A DNA stretch of 64,000 nt, from NCBI GenBank assembly GCA_947495135.1, contig CANLXN010000010.1:124001-188000 (forward strand). Direction: 5' to 3'. A program made the position numbers and the translations under genes. Position 1 is the stretch's first letter, and every line of letters starts with the position of its first letter. Origin of the DNA: an uncultured Flavobacteriaceae bacterium. GTDB taxonomy: Bacteria > Bacteroidota > Bacteroidia > Flavobacteriales > Flavobacteriaceae. The notes beneath the pieces are model-generated. The model searched no databases. It had not been told where the DNA came from and was given only the letters and a program-made list of their open reading frames with translations. Below, piece by piece: positions 34,498-43,905 of this stretch.

Positions 34498-35619
34498 TTA
34501 CTTTATTTCTTCAAAAATCCCGTTCATTGTATCCCAAAGTTTGTTGCCAGTTTCCATGTCGCTTTGGTTAGTGATAATAGATATACCTATGTTATATTTT
34601 GGCGCTATAAAAAACCAGTTTTGCATACCAAAAGCACCTCCATGGTGTCTGTAATACACTCCATCTTCCGGGCTTTCGTCTATAGGCCAATAGTAGCCCG
34701 TTTTAGTGGTTTCCCATTCTTTTAAAACCTCATGAGATTTTACAATTCCTTCGTTTTCGGTCCCCAGTTGCAGTTTTATATACGTTAACAAATCGGCAGT
34801 TGTAGATTTCATATTTCCTCCTGCTCCCCAAAGCCTACTTTCCATGTGAGGTGTTAACTTACTGGTCATACCATATCCATTTGCTAAGCGCCTTTTCTGT
34901 TCGTCGTTCAATGCTATTTTGGTATCCCTCATTCCTGCTTTTGCACAGATTTTCTCATCTAAGAGTTCTTCGTAGGTTTTACCATAGGCTTCTTCCAGAA
35001 TAGCCGCCATGAGCTCGGTGTCGGCGTTGGAATATTCGTAGGTCGTTCCTGGAATGGTATCTATAGTAATTTCTCTTAGGTCTTTAAAGAATTGTTCTTT
35101 TGAATAGTTCTTCTCAATTTCGTGTATTTTAAATGGAAGCTCTTCGTTGAAATCGGTCATAAGATCATTCATACTAACCGGTAAAAACCTTGGTAATCTA
35201 CTAGTATGGGTAAGTAAATCTCTTACTCTAATTGGTGTCTCATTATATGATAAATTAGGAAAATCGCCTTTCAAATAATCTCTAATATCATCATCCAAAC
35301 TTATTTTTCCGTCTATTACACCCTGCGCTGCCAGCGCTCCAGCAAATGTTTTGCTCACGGAAGCGATTTCGTAAATGGTTTGATCGTTCGGTTTGTTTCC
35401 TTTTCCAGGATCTAATTCGCCATAATGACCAGTATATTCTTCCCCGTCTTTATAAACAACAATGGAAGCAGAATGAATCATGGAGTCCATAAGAAGCGAG
35501 TCGGCGTACGAGTCCATAGATAATTGGATGGGCTCCTTGGTGGTTTCAGGTTGCTTTGCCGTATTCTTGCAGCCAAAAATTGAAAGGATCGTAAGTAAAA
35601 ATAGATGTGATAATTTCAT
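34498..35619 (-). CDS. Serine hydrolase, class C beta-lactamase/PBP-like lipoprotein
   Basis: 373-aa lipoprotein (lipobox LSIFGC, Cys 17). The beta-lactamase fold has the SxxK motif SVSK (S87-K90), a YSN motif (YEYSNADTELMAAIL, near residue 195) and HHGG near residue 332 in place of KTG. Such proteins are usually D-Ala-D-Ala peptidases or esterases, not antibiotic-destroying enzymes. The signal and Cys point to an outer-envelope location. It is monocistronic; the candidate sRNA terminator lies just after its stop. Confidence 0.88.
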   Translation of the reverse strand: MKLSHLFLLTILSIFGCKNTAKQPETTKEPIQLSMDSYADSLLMDSMIHSASIVVYKDGEEYTGHYGELDPGKGNKPNDQTIYEIASVSKTFAGALAAQGVIDGKISLDDDIRDYLKGDFPNLSYNETPIRVRDLLTHTSRLPRFLPVSMNDLMTDFNEELPFKIHEIEKNYSKEQFFKDLREITIDTIPGTTYEYSNADTELMAAILEEAYGKTYEELLDEKICAKAGMRDTKIALNDEQKRRLANGYGMTSKLTPHMESRLWGAGGNMKSTTADLLTYIKLQLGTENEGIVKSHEVLKEWETTKTGYYWPIDESPEDGVYYRHHGGAFGMQNWFFIAPKYNIGISIITNQSDMETGNKLWDTMNGIFEEIK

Positions 35620-35755
35620 TAGTGATAGGTTTTAGATAGCTTGATACTATAAAGACGATTGCTTTATTAAAACGTTGCTACTTGTCAAAATTATATGATG
35701 TGCTGTTTTAAGCTGAATTTTTTTTAATTTACAATTTGTTACTTAGTTTTAAGCA

Positions 35756-36121
35756 ATGAATCCTTCAGAAGAATATATTCTAAACAGTAAAGAGCCTTTC
35801 CGAAGTATATTACTACACCTTCAAGTAGTAATAGAGACTACTATTCCGGAGGCAGAGTTACTTTATAAATGGAGAATGCCCTTTTATTATTTAAATGGAA
35901 AGCAGGGCTTTGTTTTTTTGAATCAGACTAAAAATTATGTAGATGTTGGTTTTTGGCATGGCGCTCATTTAACGGTCCATACAGATAGCCTTATTTCCGA
36001 AGGAAGAAAACATATGAAATCACTTCGGTATTTTAAACCTGAAGATGTGAACGAGGAAATACTGATGGATGTTTTACAAGAAGCCTATGCAGTGAGAGAT
36101 AGGAAGTATTACTTAGAATAA
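35756..36121 (+). CDS. DUF1801 (YdhG-like) family protein
   Basis: 121-aa cytoplasmic protein. The pattern EEYILNSKEPFRSILLHLQ, ETTIPEAELLYKWRMPFYYL and FVFLNQTKNYVDVGFWHG matches the DUF1801 fold (YdhG/YyaD type). Its biochemical role is not established. It stands alone on the + strand between two minus-strand genes. Confidence 0.85.
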   Translation: MNPSEEYILNSKEPFRSILLHLQVVIETTIPEAELLYKWRMPFYYLNGKQGFVFLNQTKNYVDVGFWHGAHLTVHTDSLISEGRKHMKSLRYFKPEDVNEEILMDVLQEAYAVRDRKYYLE

Positions 36122-36206
36122 GTTCAAGGCTTAAATTGAAATATTCTAGTTCATATTTAAACACCCACATTGAAAAAATGCCGTCTGTTTATTTTTTAGT
36201 CTATTC

Positions 36207-37025
36207 CTAAAGTTGATTCACCACTTTACGAATTGCAACCAAATCGGACAACAATTTCTCAAGCAACGAAAGATCGAGCATATTAGCGCCGTCACTCTTT
36301 GCATTTGCTGGGTCGAAATGGGTTTCTATAAAAAGGCCATCAACACCGGTGGCAATTCCTGCCTTTGCAATAGTAGAAATCATTTCTGGTCTTCCTCCCG
36401 TTACACCAATGGTTTGATTAGGCTGCTGTAGGCTATGTGTTACGTCTAAAACGGTAGAAGCATATTGTTTCATGGTTGGAATACCCCTAAAATCAACAAT
36501 CATGTCTTGGTAGCCAAACATAGTCCCTCTATCGGTAATCATTACTTTTTGATTTCCCATATCGGTCACTTTCTTAACGGCGTGTTGCATGCTTTCTGGA
36601 CTCATAAACTGTCCTTTTTTCAAGTTCACCACTTTACCTGTTTCTGCCGCAGCAACAACTAGGTCTGTTTGTCTTACCAGAAACGCAGGGATTTGAAGGA
36701 TGTCTACATATTCTGCCGCCAAAGTGGCATCGCTTGCTTCGTGAATATCGGTTACTGTTGGCACATCAAATGTTTCCGAGACTTTCCGAAGAATTTTTAA
36801 TGCTTTTTCATTTCCAATTCCCGTAAAACTATCTATTCTACTTCGATTTGCCTTTTTGAAACTCCCTTTAAATACATATGGAATTTCAAGTTTATTGGTA
36901 ATTTCAATCACCTTTTCAGCAATACGCAAAGCCATATCCTCTCCTTCAATAGCACAGGGGCCAGCGAGAAGAAAAAAGTTGTTGCTATTAGGGTGTTTTA
37001 ACTTTGGAATTGTGTGAAGATCCAT
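36207..37025 (-). CDS. kdsA: 3-deoxy-8-phosphooctulonate synthase (KdsA)
   Basis: 272-aa enzyme that condenses arabinose 5-phosphate with phosphoenolpyruvate to KDO 8-phosphate, for the lipopolysaccharide core. The family motifs are complete: FLLAGPCAIEGEDMALRIAE near the N-terminus, FKGSFKKANRSRIDSFTG (residues ~52-70), VTDIHEASDA, RGTMFGYQD and VTGGRPEM near the end. Length is normal. It implies a KDO-containing lipid A core. A single gene. Confidence 0.95.
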   Translation of the reverse strand: MDLHTIPKLKHPNSNNFFLLAGPCAIEGEDMALRIAEKVIEITNKLEIPYVFKGSFKKANRSRIDSFTGIGNEKALKILRKVSETFDVPTVTDIHEASDATLAAEYVDILQIPAFLVRQTDLVVAAAETGKVVNLKKGQFMSPESMQHAVKKVTDMGNQKVMITDRGTMFGYQDMIVDFRGIPTMKQYASTVLDVTHSLQQPNQTIGVTGGRPEMISTIAKAGIATGVDGLFIETHFDPANAKSDGANMLDLSLLEKLLSDLVAIRKVVNQL

Positions 37026-37093
37026 GCATGAGTTTTAGAGATGCAAAGATAGTTAAAAGTAAGTACTAAGAAATGTGCTGGCTTTAATGACTC

Positions 37094-38515
37094 TTAATAT
37101 TTAATTACCTTAAAAACCTTTATTGAATCTTGCGGATCTGTTATGCGCACAAAATAAACACCCGATTCCACATTGGAGAGGTCTAAGCTGTTACCATTTT
37201 TTATTACATCTATCCTCGTTCCAATGCTCGTTCTAATATCTACATGTTTAATTTCGGCGTCTGAGTTAATCTTAAAAACTCCAGAGCTGGGATTAGGAGA
37301 GATGATAATTTTTTGGAATTGGTAATCGAAAATTCCAAAAGTCTCATCGTTCTCGTACCAAGCAATTTTTCCATCTATAGAGGAAGCTGATACAATATCC
37401 AAATCCCCATCTTGGTCTAAATCGGCTGCACGCGCATCATTGGCTCGAAGGGTCTCGGTTGTAATGGTTTTTCGGTTGCTTAGACTGCCTTGCCCATCTG
37501 TGTTTTCGTACCAGGCAACCGAATTTCCAGAGCTAAAATTAAATGAAACTAGAACGTCATTGTCTCCATCGTCGTCCAGGTCATATGATCTTAAGGAACC
37601 CAAAGAATTATTGATGCCTTCAATTCCGATAGGAGGTGTGAAATTTTGTTCTGAACCTATTTGTTTGATCCAAGAAATAGCCCGAAAGTCATCATATACG
37701 CTGCTTATCATTATATCCATATTTCCATCATTAGAGAGATCGGCCGCGGCAATTTGATGTACCCTTGTCCAATCTGAAAAGAAATCGAACTGATAGATGA
37801 GTTGCTCTGGTCCGAAGCTAGCCGATCCATTGTTTGCATACCATACAATTTTATGAGCTCCACCTCCATAGGCTGTGACGATATCCAAATCTCCATCGTT
37901 GTCTAAATCTGTGGCAATATTTTGCGCTGCAATAGCAATGTCGTCGACTAAAATCACAGGAGCAGAAAAATTTCCTTGACCGTCCGTGTTTTCCAACCAA
38001 AGAATGTCATTAAAGAAACCATCAAATTGATTAGCGATAATATCTAGGTCTTGATCTCCGTCAATATCTGCTGCGTAGGCTCCATGTAAAGAGCCTAAAT
38101 CAGAAATTATTATTTGTTCTGTTCCATAGTTTCCAAGACCATCTAAATTTTCAAACCACACAATTTTGTCTCCATACGAGGTGTGATACATTAGATCTTG
38201 ATCGCCATCAGAGTCTAGATCATATAGCTCGAGTGATTGCAGGACCAAAGCAGTGGTTGAAATAATTTGCTCATCGCCAAAATTACCGAGACCATCAAGG
38301 TTTCGATACCATGCTAATTTTCCGCCATCGTAGGAACCAGAAATAACGTCTACATAACCATCTTGATCCACGTCAAAAGGAATTACTCGTCTAGCTAAGT
38401 AAGCGTCTGTTGAAATAATTTGCTGAGGTCCAAATTGGGCAAACAACTGGCCAGTAGAAAAGATGAGTAAGAGGTAGAGTAATCTTGTAGCCATTGTTTT
38501 TATAGGTTCCATCAT
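37094..38515 (-). CDS. FG-GAP/VCBS-repeat T9SS surface protein
   Basis: 473-aa exported protein with a signal peptide (ends GQLFAQ). It carries about seven FG-GAP/VCBS repeats of about 50 residues, each with an Asp-rich calcium loop (DVDQDGYVDVI, DLDSDGDQDLM, DIDGDQDLDII, DLDNDGDLDIV, DLDQDGDLDIV) and a WYxN segment. The C-terminal 75 residues form a T9SS type A sorting domain (ISPNPSSGVFKINSD ... GVYFVRI). It should be a beta-propeller at the cell surface; role unknown. Confidence 0.88.
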   Translation of the reverse strand: MMEPIKTMATRLLYLLLIFSTGQLFAQFGPQQIISTDAYLARRVIPFDVDQDGYVDVISGSYDGGKLAWYRNLDGLGNFGDEQIISTTALVLQSLELYDLDSDGDQDLMYHTSYGDKIVWFENLDGLGNYGTEQIIISDLGSLHGAYAADIDGDQDLDIIANQFDGFFNDILWLENTDGQGNFSAPVILVDDIAIAAQNIATDLDNDGDLDIVTAYGGGAHKIVWYANNGSASFGPEQLIYQFDFFSDWTRVHQIAAADLSNDGNMDIMISSVYDDFRAISWIKQIGSEQNFTPPIGIEGINNSLGSLRSYDLDDDGDNDVLVSFNFSSGNSVAWYENTDGQGSLSNRKTITTETLRANDARAADLDQDGDLDIVSASSIDGKIAWYENDETFGIFDYQFQKIIISPNPSSGVFKINSDAEIKHVDIRTSIGTRIDVIKNGNSLDLSNVESGVYFVRITDPQDSIKVFKVIKY

Positions 38516-38607
38516 GAAATTCTAGCAATTTTAATAGAAATATACCAATTCTAGATTAAAAAACACTCCCATTTTAAATTAGTTAAGATTGGGAGACGTC
38601 ATCTTAT

Positions 38608-38690
38608 CGCTGCGTTAAGGATAGAACGGCATGTTTGAGCTCTTCGCCCTAAGCGAAAGCGAGTAGTGATAGCCTGGTGCTAACATACTT
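38608..38690. repeat. Flavobacterial dispersed palindromic element (copy B)
   Basis: CGCTGCGTTAAGGATAGAAC, then GGCATG, a central stem (CTTCGCCC / GCGAAAGCGAG region) and TGATAGCCTGGTGC. It corresponds to the reverse complement of copy A at 22450-22577 in its flanking segments (GCGTTAAGGAT versus GCGTGAGGGAT; CGGCAT shared). The rest of the 418-nt gap 38516-38933 holds the typA promoter. Confidence 0.5.
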
Positions 38691-38808
38691 GAGGTTCCGA
38701 AAGGATGGTTGTGAACGCCCATAGAGTCTGTGTCATTGTTAAATACAGGGTAATCAATTGATTAGGTAAATATTATGAATATCTCTCCTGAAAATATAAA
38801 TCTTGTTA

Positions 38809-38842
38809 TTGGTCTTAAATAAGATAATAAATAGTACTTTTG
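38809..38842 (+). promoter_or_regulatory. Promoter of typA
   Basis: TTG (38809-38811) and TACTTTTG (38835-38842), an exact TAnnTTTG match, with a leader of about 90 nt before the typA ATG. Confidence 0.6.
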
Positions 38843-38933
38843 CAGCCTCGAACAAAGGTGGTTTGGTTTTCTGAATTAATAAGAGCGTAATCCACTGTAA
38901 AATAAGGTGTTCGGAATTAAAAGGAGTAACATT

Positions 38934-40727
38934 ATGAATATTAAAAACATTGCAATTATTGCCCACGTAGACCACGGTAAGACCACTTTGGTAGACAAAA
39001 TCATGCACCACTGTAGCCTTTTTCGTGAAAACGAGAATACAGGAGAGCTTATTTTGGACAATAATGATTTGGAACGCGAACGTGGTATTACTATTACCTC
39101 AAAGAACGTTTCAGTTGTGTACAAGGATACCAAGATAAATATCATCGATACCCCTGGTCACGCCGATTTTGGTGGTGAGGTAGAGCGTGTATTGAATATG
39201 GCCGATGGCGTATTACTTTTAGTAGATGCTTTTGAGGGACCAATGCCTCAAACGCGTTTCGTATTGCAAAAAGCAATCGATCTTGGGTTGAAGCCATGTG
39301 TGGTTGTAAATAAAGTAGACAAGGAGAACTGTACTCCAGATGAGGTACACGAAGCAGTGTTTGATTTAATGTTCGAATTAGGTGCAGAAGAATGGCAATT
39401 AGACTTCCCAACCGTTTACGGTAGTGCGAAGAACAATTGGATGAGTGATGACTGGCAAAATGAAACAGATAATATCGAGCCTTTACTTGATATGGTGTTG
39501 GAACACATTCCTGCTCCAAAAATTGAAGAAGGAACTACGCAGATGTTGATTACTTCATTAGATTATTCCTCTTTCACAGGTCGAATAGCTATTGGACGTC
39601 TTCAACGTGGTTCTCTAAAAGAAAACATGCAGATTTCACTAATGAAGCGCGATGGTTCAGTAGCGAAGGCAAGAATAAAAGAATTACACACGTTTGTAGG
39701 TCTAGGTCGTATTAAAGTGACTGAAGTACAGGCAGGTGATATTTGTGCTCTTGTGGGAATCGAAGGTTTTGAGATTGGTGACACGGTTGCTGATATTGAA
39801 AACCCTGAAGCTCTTAAAACTATTGCGATTGACGAGCCAACCATGAGCATGCTTTTTACCATTAACGATTCTCCTTTCTTCGGAAAAGATGGAAAGTTTG
39901 TAACCTCTCGCCATATTAGAGAGCGTTTGGAGCGTGAGCTTGAAAAGAATTTGGCTTTACGAGTACAGTCTACAGACAGTGCAGATAAATTCATGGTTTT
40001 TGGACGTGGAGTATTACACCTTTCGGTTTTAATTGAAACGATGCGTCGTGAAGGTTACGAGCTGCAAATTGGTCAGCCACAGGTAATCATCAAAGAAATT
40101 GATGGTGTTAAATGTGAGCCAGTTGAAGAGTTAACTATTGATCTTCCTGAAAACGTAAGCGGACGAGCCATTGATATGGTAACTATTCGTAAGGGAGAAA
40201 TGTTGAGTATGGAAGCTAAAGGAGATCGTATGATCTGTAAATTCAATATTCCATCTAGAGGGATTATTGGTTTGCGTAACAATCTTCTTACTGCAACAGC
40301 AGGGGAAGCAATTATGACACACCGTTTCTTAGAATACCAGCCGTTAAAAGGTGGTATTCCAGAACGTTTGAATGGAAGTTTGGTTTCTATGGAGAATGGA
40401 GCGGCTATACCTTATTCTATCGATAAGTTACAAGACCGTGGACGTTTCTTCGTAAATCCAAATGAGAATATCTATGAAGGACAAGTAATTGGTGAAAATA
40501 CACGTCAGGATGATATGACGGTGAACATCACCAAGACCAAGAAATTATCGAATGTACGTTCTTCAGGAGCAGATGACAAGGCAAAAATTGTTCCTGCAAT
40601 TAAGTTTTCTTTAGAGGAGGCTTTAGAATATATCCAGAAAGATGAGTACGTAGAGGTTACACCTAATCACTTAAGACTGCGTAAAGTATATCTTAAAGAG
40701 GTGGATCGTAAACGTAATAAACTATAA
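38934..40727 (+). CDS. typA: Translational GTPase TypA/BipA
   Basis: 597-aa ribosome-binding GTPase used in ribosome assembly and stress growth. ATG 38934 (MNIKNIAIIAHVDHGKTTLV) is chosen because AAGGAG sits 13 nt upstream and family members start here. G-domain motifs: AHVDHGKTT (P-loop), RERGITI (switch), DTPGHADF, NKVDK. Then the beta-barrel domain II, the EF-G III/V-like domains and the BipA-specific C-terminal part (GRGVLHLSVLIETMRREGYE, GRFFVNPNENIYEGQVIGEN). Normal length. A terminator follows at 40737-40766. Confidence 0.97.
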   Translation: MNIKNIAIIAHVDHGKTTLVDKIMHHCSLFRENENTGELILDNNDLERERGITITSKNVSVVYKDTKINIIDTPGHADFGGEVERVLNMADGVLLLVDAFEGPMPQTRFVLQKAIDLGLKPCVVVNKVDKENCTPDEVHEAVFDLMFELGAEEWQLDFPTVYGSAKNNWMSDDWQNETDNIEPLLDMVLEHIPAPKIEEGTTQMLITSLDYSSFTGRIAIGRLQRGSLKENMQISLMKRDGSVAKARIKELHTFVGLGRIKVTEVQAGDICALVGIEGFEIGDTVADIENPEALKTIAIDEPTMSMLFTINDSPFFGKDGKFVTSRHIRERLERELEKNLALRVQSTDSADKFMVFGRGVLHLSVLIETMRREGYELQIGQPQVIIKEIDGVKCEPVEELTIDLPENVSGRAIDMVTIRKGEMLSMEAKGDRMICKFNIPSRGIIGLRNNLLTATAGEAIMTHRFLEYQPLKGGIPERLNGSLVSMENGAAIPYSIDKLQDRGRFFVNPNENIYEGQVIGENTRQDDMTVNITKTKKLSNVRSSGADDKAKIVPAIKFSLEEALEYIQKDEYVEVTPNHLRLRKVYLKEVDRKRNKL

Positions 40728-40736
40728 ATTTTGGCT

Positions 40737-40766
40737 AAAAACAGGGAGTTTATCTCCCTGTTTTTT
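40737..40766 (+). terminator. Terminator after typA
   Basis: Stem AAACAGGGA / TCCCTGTTT with a T-run, 10 nt after the typA stop. Confidence 0.85.
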
Positions 40767-40804
40767 ACTTTATTTGTTAGGATTCAAAAAATTTCGAAAT
40801 AATT

Positions 40805-41023
40805 ATGAGCGTATTTTCTACAATAGCATTGTATTTCGACCCAGGATTGGGCGCAATGATCGTGCAAGCAGTTGTTGCGGCAGCCGCGGGAATTTTATTG
40901 TTTTCGAAAGGTGTTATGTATAAGGTGAAGTCCTTTTTTGGATTGATGAAAGAGCAGGAAGATACCTACGATTCTATCGATATTGATGAGGAAGACACTT
41001 TAGAAGATGACACAACTAAGTAA
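40805..41023 (+). CDS. Small membrane protein leading the polysaccharide cluster
   Basis: 72-aa protein: a YFDPGLGAMIVQAVVAAAAG motif leading into one transmembrane helix (residues ~16-40), then a basic turn and an acidic tail (DSIDIDEEDTLEDD). Similar small proteins often precede methyltransferase and sulfatase-like genes in O-antigen type loci. It overlaps the next gene by 17 nt, so it is coupled to it. The function is unknown, possibly a membrane anchor or chaperone. Confidence 0.72.
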   Translation: MSVFSTIALYFDPGLGAMIVQAVVAAAAGILLFSKGVMYKVKSFFGLMKEQEDTYDSIDIDEEDTLEDDTTK

Positions 41024-42404
41024 TAACGCACACGAAGCGTCATTTCGTGATCCTTCGGGTTATATGTTTCATGATGGCAATGTCCTAAGAAGGGCCATCA
41101 ATCCTATTTATTTTCCACAGTATACCAAGCTCAAAGATTCTGGCTTTTTTAACAATCTTATTAAAAAAGGTTTACTTATTGGGCATGAAGAAACCTCTGT
41201 GAGCGCAGAGCGCATTGTAATTACTCCAGAACACATTCCTTTTATTACTAATCCTTACGAGTGGAGTTTTGAACAATTCAAACACGCAGCATTACTCACA
41301 TTACAGATTCAGAAATACGCCTTGTCTAAGGGGTTTATTCTGAAGGATGCATCTGCCTATAACGTTACTTTCCATAAGGGTAAAGCGGTGTTTATTGATA
41401 CGCTGTCGTTCGATTTTTATGAAGAAGGGACTCCTTGGAGAGCTTACAAGCAATTTATCACTCACTTTTTTGGACCTTTGGTGCTCGCGAAATACCATGG
41501 CACCGAAATTTTCAAAATGCTGCAAACCCATATAGATGGGCTTCCTGTGAAATTAATTGCGTCCATGTTACCTGGAAAAACCAAGTTAAGTTCTACGCTG
41601 TACACCAATATTCATTTATTGGCTAAAATGGAAAGTAAGCACAGTGAAGATTATAAAGCGGAGACCAAAGTTGCTAAACTTTCTCAGAAAGCGCAAAACA
41701 ATATTTTAGAAAGCCTTTTTCATTTTATCAAAAACTTGAAACTCAATGAGGCCAGTGAGTGGGGAGATTACTATCAGAAAACCAACTATAACGATCAAGC
41801 GTTCGACGCGAAAAAAGAACTTATTAGGGAATGGGTTTTACCTCTTCAAACGGAGCGTTTAATTGATATTGGTGGTAACGACGGTACTTTCGCGCGCACC
41901 GTTTTAAGCGATGTGAAGGATGTAATTGTTACCGATATTGACAGTAATGCAGTAGGTTATAATTACCATCAATCTCAAAAAAATAAGGAGCAAAACATGC
42001 TTGCGTTTGTATGTGATGTATTACAACCTGCACCAGGTATTGGTTTTAATAATACAGAACGTAACTCACTTATCGACCGTTTAAAGAATTATGCGCCAGA
42101 TGTTACTATGGCTTTGGCTTTAATACATCATATCACTCTTTCTGGAAATGTTCCTTTCGAAAAGAGTGCTCAGTTTTTTGCAAAGTTTTCAAACTACCTC
42201 ATTATAGAGTTTCCCAAACGAGAAGATTCTTGGGTAGAATCACTTTTGGTCCGAAAGAGGGAATTTATCAATCACTTCGATTTTTACAATGAAGACGATT
42301 TCGAAAAGGGATATCTAACACAGTTTGAGATGCTAAAAAAGCAACCAATAGCAGGTACTAAAAGAGTGCTTTATCTTTTGAAGAATAAGAATTCACTTTC
42401 TTAG
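41007..42404 (+). CDS. Class I SAM-dependent methyltransferase
   Basis: 465-aa protein. An N-terminal domain of about 230 residues (FRDPSGYMFHDGNVLRRAIN; GLLIGHEETSVSAERIVI) is linked to a class I methyltransferase domain with motif I LIDIGGNDGTFARTV near residues 284-298, a DIDSNAV motif II and ALALIHHITLS near 370. It resembles nodulation NoeA-type methyltransferases of polysaccharide clusters. It may modify a sugar in the surface glycan; the acceptor is not shown by the sequence. Confidence 0.8.
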   Translation: MTQLSNNAHEASFRDPSGYMFHDGNVLRRAINPIYFPQYTKLKDSGFFNNLIKKGLLIGHEETSVSAERIVITPEHIPFITNPYEWSFEQFKHAALLTLQIQKYALSKGFILKDASAYNVTFHKGKAVFIDTLSFDFYEEGTPWRAYKQFITHFFGPLVLAKYHGTEIFKMLQTHIDGLPVKLIASMLPGKTKLSSTLYTNIHLLAKMESKHSEDYKAETKVAKLSQKAQNNILESLFHFIKNLKLNEASEWGDYYQKTNYNDQAFDAKKELIREWVLPLQTERLIDIGGNDGTFARTVLSDVKDVIVTDIDSNAVGYNYHQSQKNKEQNMLAFVCDVLQPAPGIGFNNTERNSLIDRLKNYAPDVTMALALIHHITLSGNVPFEKSAQFFAKFSNYLIIEFPKREDSWVESLLVRKREFINHFDFYNEDDFEKGYLTQFEMLKKQPIAGTKRVLYLLKNKNSLS

Positions 42405-42438
42405 TTTTGGTTATCTTCACGGTTCAAACAAACAACCA

Positions 42439-43905
42439 TTGAGTACAAACGAAAAGACCTTTTCTTTTAAAACGAGAATTTTGGCTGCCCTTGCGGCCGG
42501 ACTTTATCCTTTTTTGCATTACTACAATGGTAATTTTGATATCGCAGATACGTGGGTGCAGTTCTTTTTCCTAATTGGTCTCTGTCTAGTATTACCCGTT
42601 TTATTAGTACTTGTTTTTCCCTTCATTCTGAAATTTTCTTTTCTGAAAAGAGTTCGCAAAACCTACCTTGCAGGAATCAACTTTGTAATGTTTGTTGGAT
42701 TACTTGGGCTGCTCATTTTTCAATTTGATAAAAAAATCTTCGCCTTAGTTCTACTTGGGGCTGGACTGTTGAGTTTTCTTCTCTATAAACAACTCAATAA
42801 GATTGTGATAATCCAGTTACTCTTAGCAGTAATGAGTTTGGTTACTTTAGTACCTCGATTGCTGTTTATGCATAATTATAGCAGCGATTGGACCTTGCAG
42901 CCGGATCAAATAACTGCAGTTAAATTCAAGCAAACGCCAAATATTTATGTGATTCAGCCAGATGGATATGCCAACTTTTCGGAAATGCGTAAACCTCCGT
43001 ATAATAATGAAGACAAATGGTTTGAGAATTGGTTGTTAAAACACGATTTTAGTAATTATGAAAATTTCAGAAGTAATTATTACTCTACGCTTACTTCGAA
43101 CGCTTCCCTTTTCGCGATGAAGCATCATTATTACGAAAACACCTATCCAGGAAATTTGAAAACCTACGGCTCTCAGGAGGTGATTGTGGGGGATAATGCG
43201 GTGCTTCAGACCTTAAAACACAACAATTATAAGACCCACCTGTTAACCGATAACTCCTTTTTTCTCGTCAATCGAAAATTGAAAGGATACGATTACTGTA
43301 ATGTCCCGCAACATAAGGTGTTGTTATACGATACAGGGGGAGTTAAGGGAATCGATATTGTAAGTGACTTAGAGAAATCGCTTCAAACACAAGGAGACGA
43401 ACCACAGTTTTACTTTATTGAAAAGACCACTCCAAGTCATATAATGTATACCACAGAGCGTTCATTAGGAGTGGAAGGAGAGCGAACAGATTATTTGCGA
43501 AGATTGAAAAAGGCGCATGGTTGGCTTACAAGTTTGATCCAATTAATTGAAAAACACGACCCCAAAGCGATGGTTGTTATTGTTGCAGATCACGGGGGTT
43601 ACGTTGGGCTCACTTCCGTAAAAGAAGTAGAAAAGAAGAAGTTAAACGAACTAGAGACGGTTTCCGTTTTTACGAGTCTGTTAAGTATTAAATGGCCCGA
43701 AAATAACGAGCCAACGGGAATAGAGTTTGACACCAGTGTGAATTTATTTAGAACTCTTTTTTCTCACCTTGGAGAGGCTCCTGAGCTCCTTAAAAACAAA
43801 GAGGAAAATGGTAGTTATTTACCACTGTATGACGGAATGAGCGCGAACTATTTTCAAGTATTAAGTGACGAAGGAGTATTTGATTACAAAAAAATAGATG
43901 ACTAA
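42439..43905 (+). CDS. Membrane sulfatase-like hydrolase/transferase (copy 1)
   Basis: 488-aa protein starting with TTG (no ATG nearby fits). Five N-terminal helices (residues ~10-150) are followed by a periplasmic alkaline-phosphatase/sulfatase-fold domain with a metal-site aspartate in IYVIQPDGYANFS and a metal-binding VADHGGYVG. The expected Ser/Thr/Cys nucleophile position after the first Asp is occupied by Gly-Tyr, so a transferase of the LTA-synthase kind is not certain. It is followed immediately (1-nt overlap) by a paralogue. Likely transfers or removes a phospho-group on surface glycans. Confidence 0.8.
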   Translation: MSTNEKTFSFKTRILAALAAGLYPFLHYYNGNFDIADTWVQFFFLIGLCLVLPVLLVLVFPFILKFSFLKRVRKTYLAGINFVMFVGLLGLLIFQFDKKIFALVLLGAGLLSFLLYKQLNKIVIIQLLLAVMSLVTLVPRLLFMHNYSSDWTLQPDQITAVKFKQTPNIYVIQPDGYANFSEMRKPPYNNEDKWFENWLLKHDFSNYENFRSNYYSTLTSNASLFAMKHHYYENTYPGNLKTYGSQEVIVGDNAVLQTLKHNNYKTHLLTDNSFFLVNRKLKGYDYCNVPQHKVLLYDTGGVKGIDIVSDLEKSLQTQGDEPQFYFIEKTTPSHIMYTTERSLGVEGERTDYLRRLKKAHGWLTSLIQLIEKHDPKAMVVIVADHGGYVGLTSVKEVEKKKLNELETVSVFTSLLSIKWPENNEPTGIEFDTSVNLFRTLFSHLGEAPELLKNKEENGSYLPLYDGMSANYFQVLSDEGVFDYKKIDD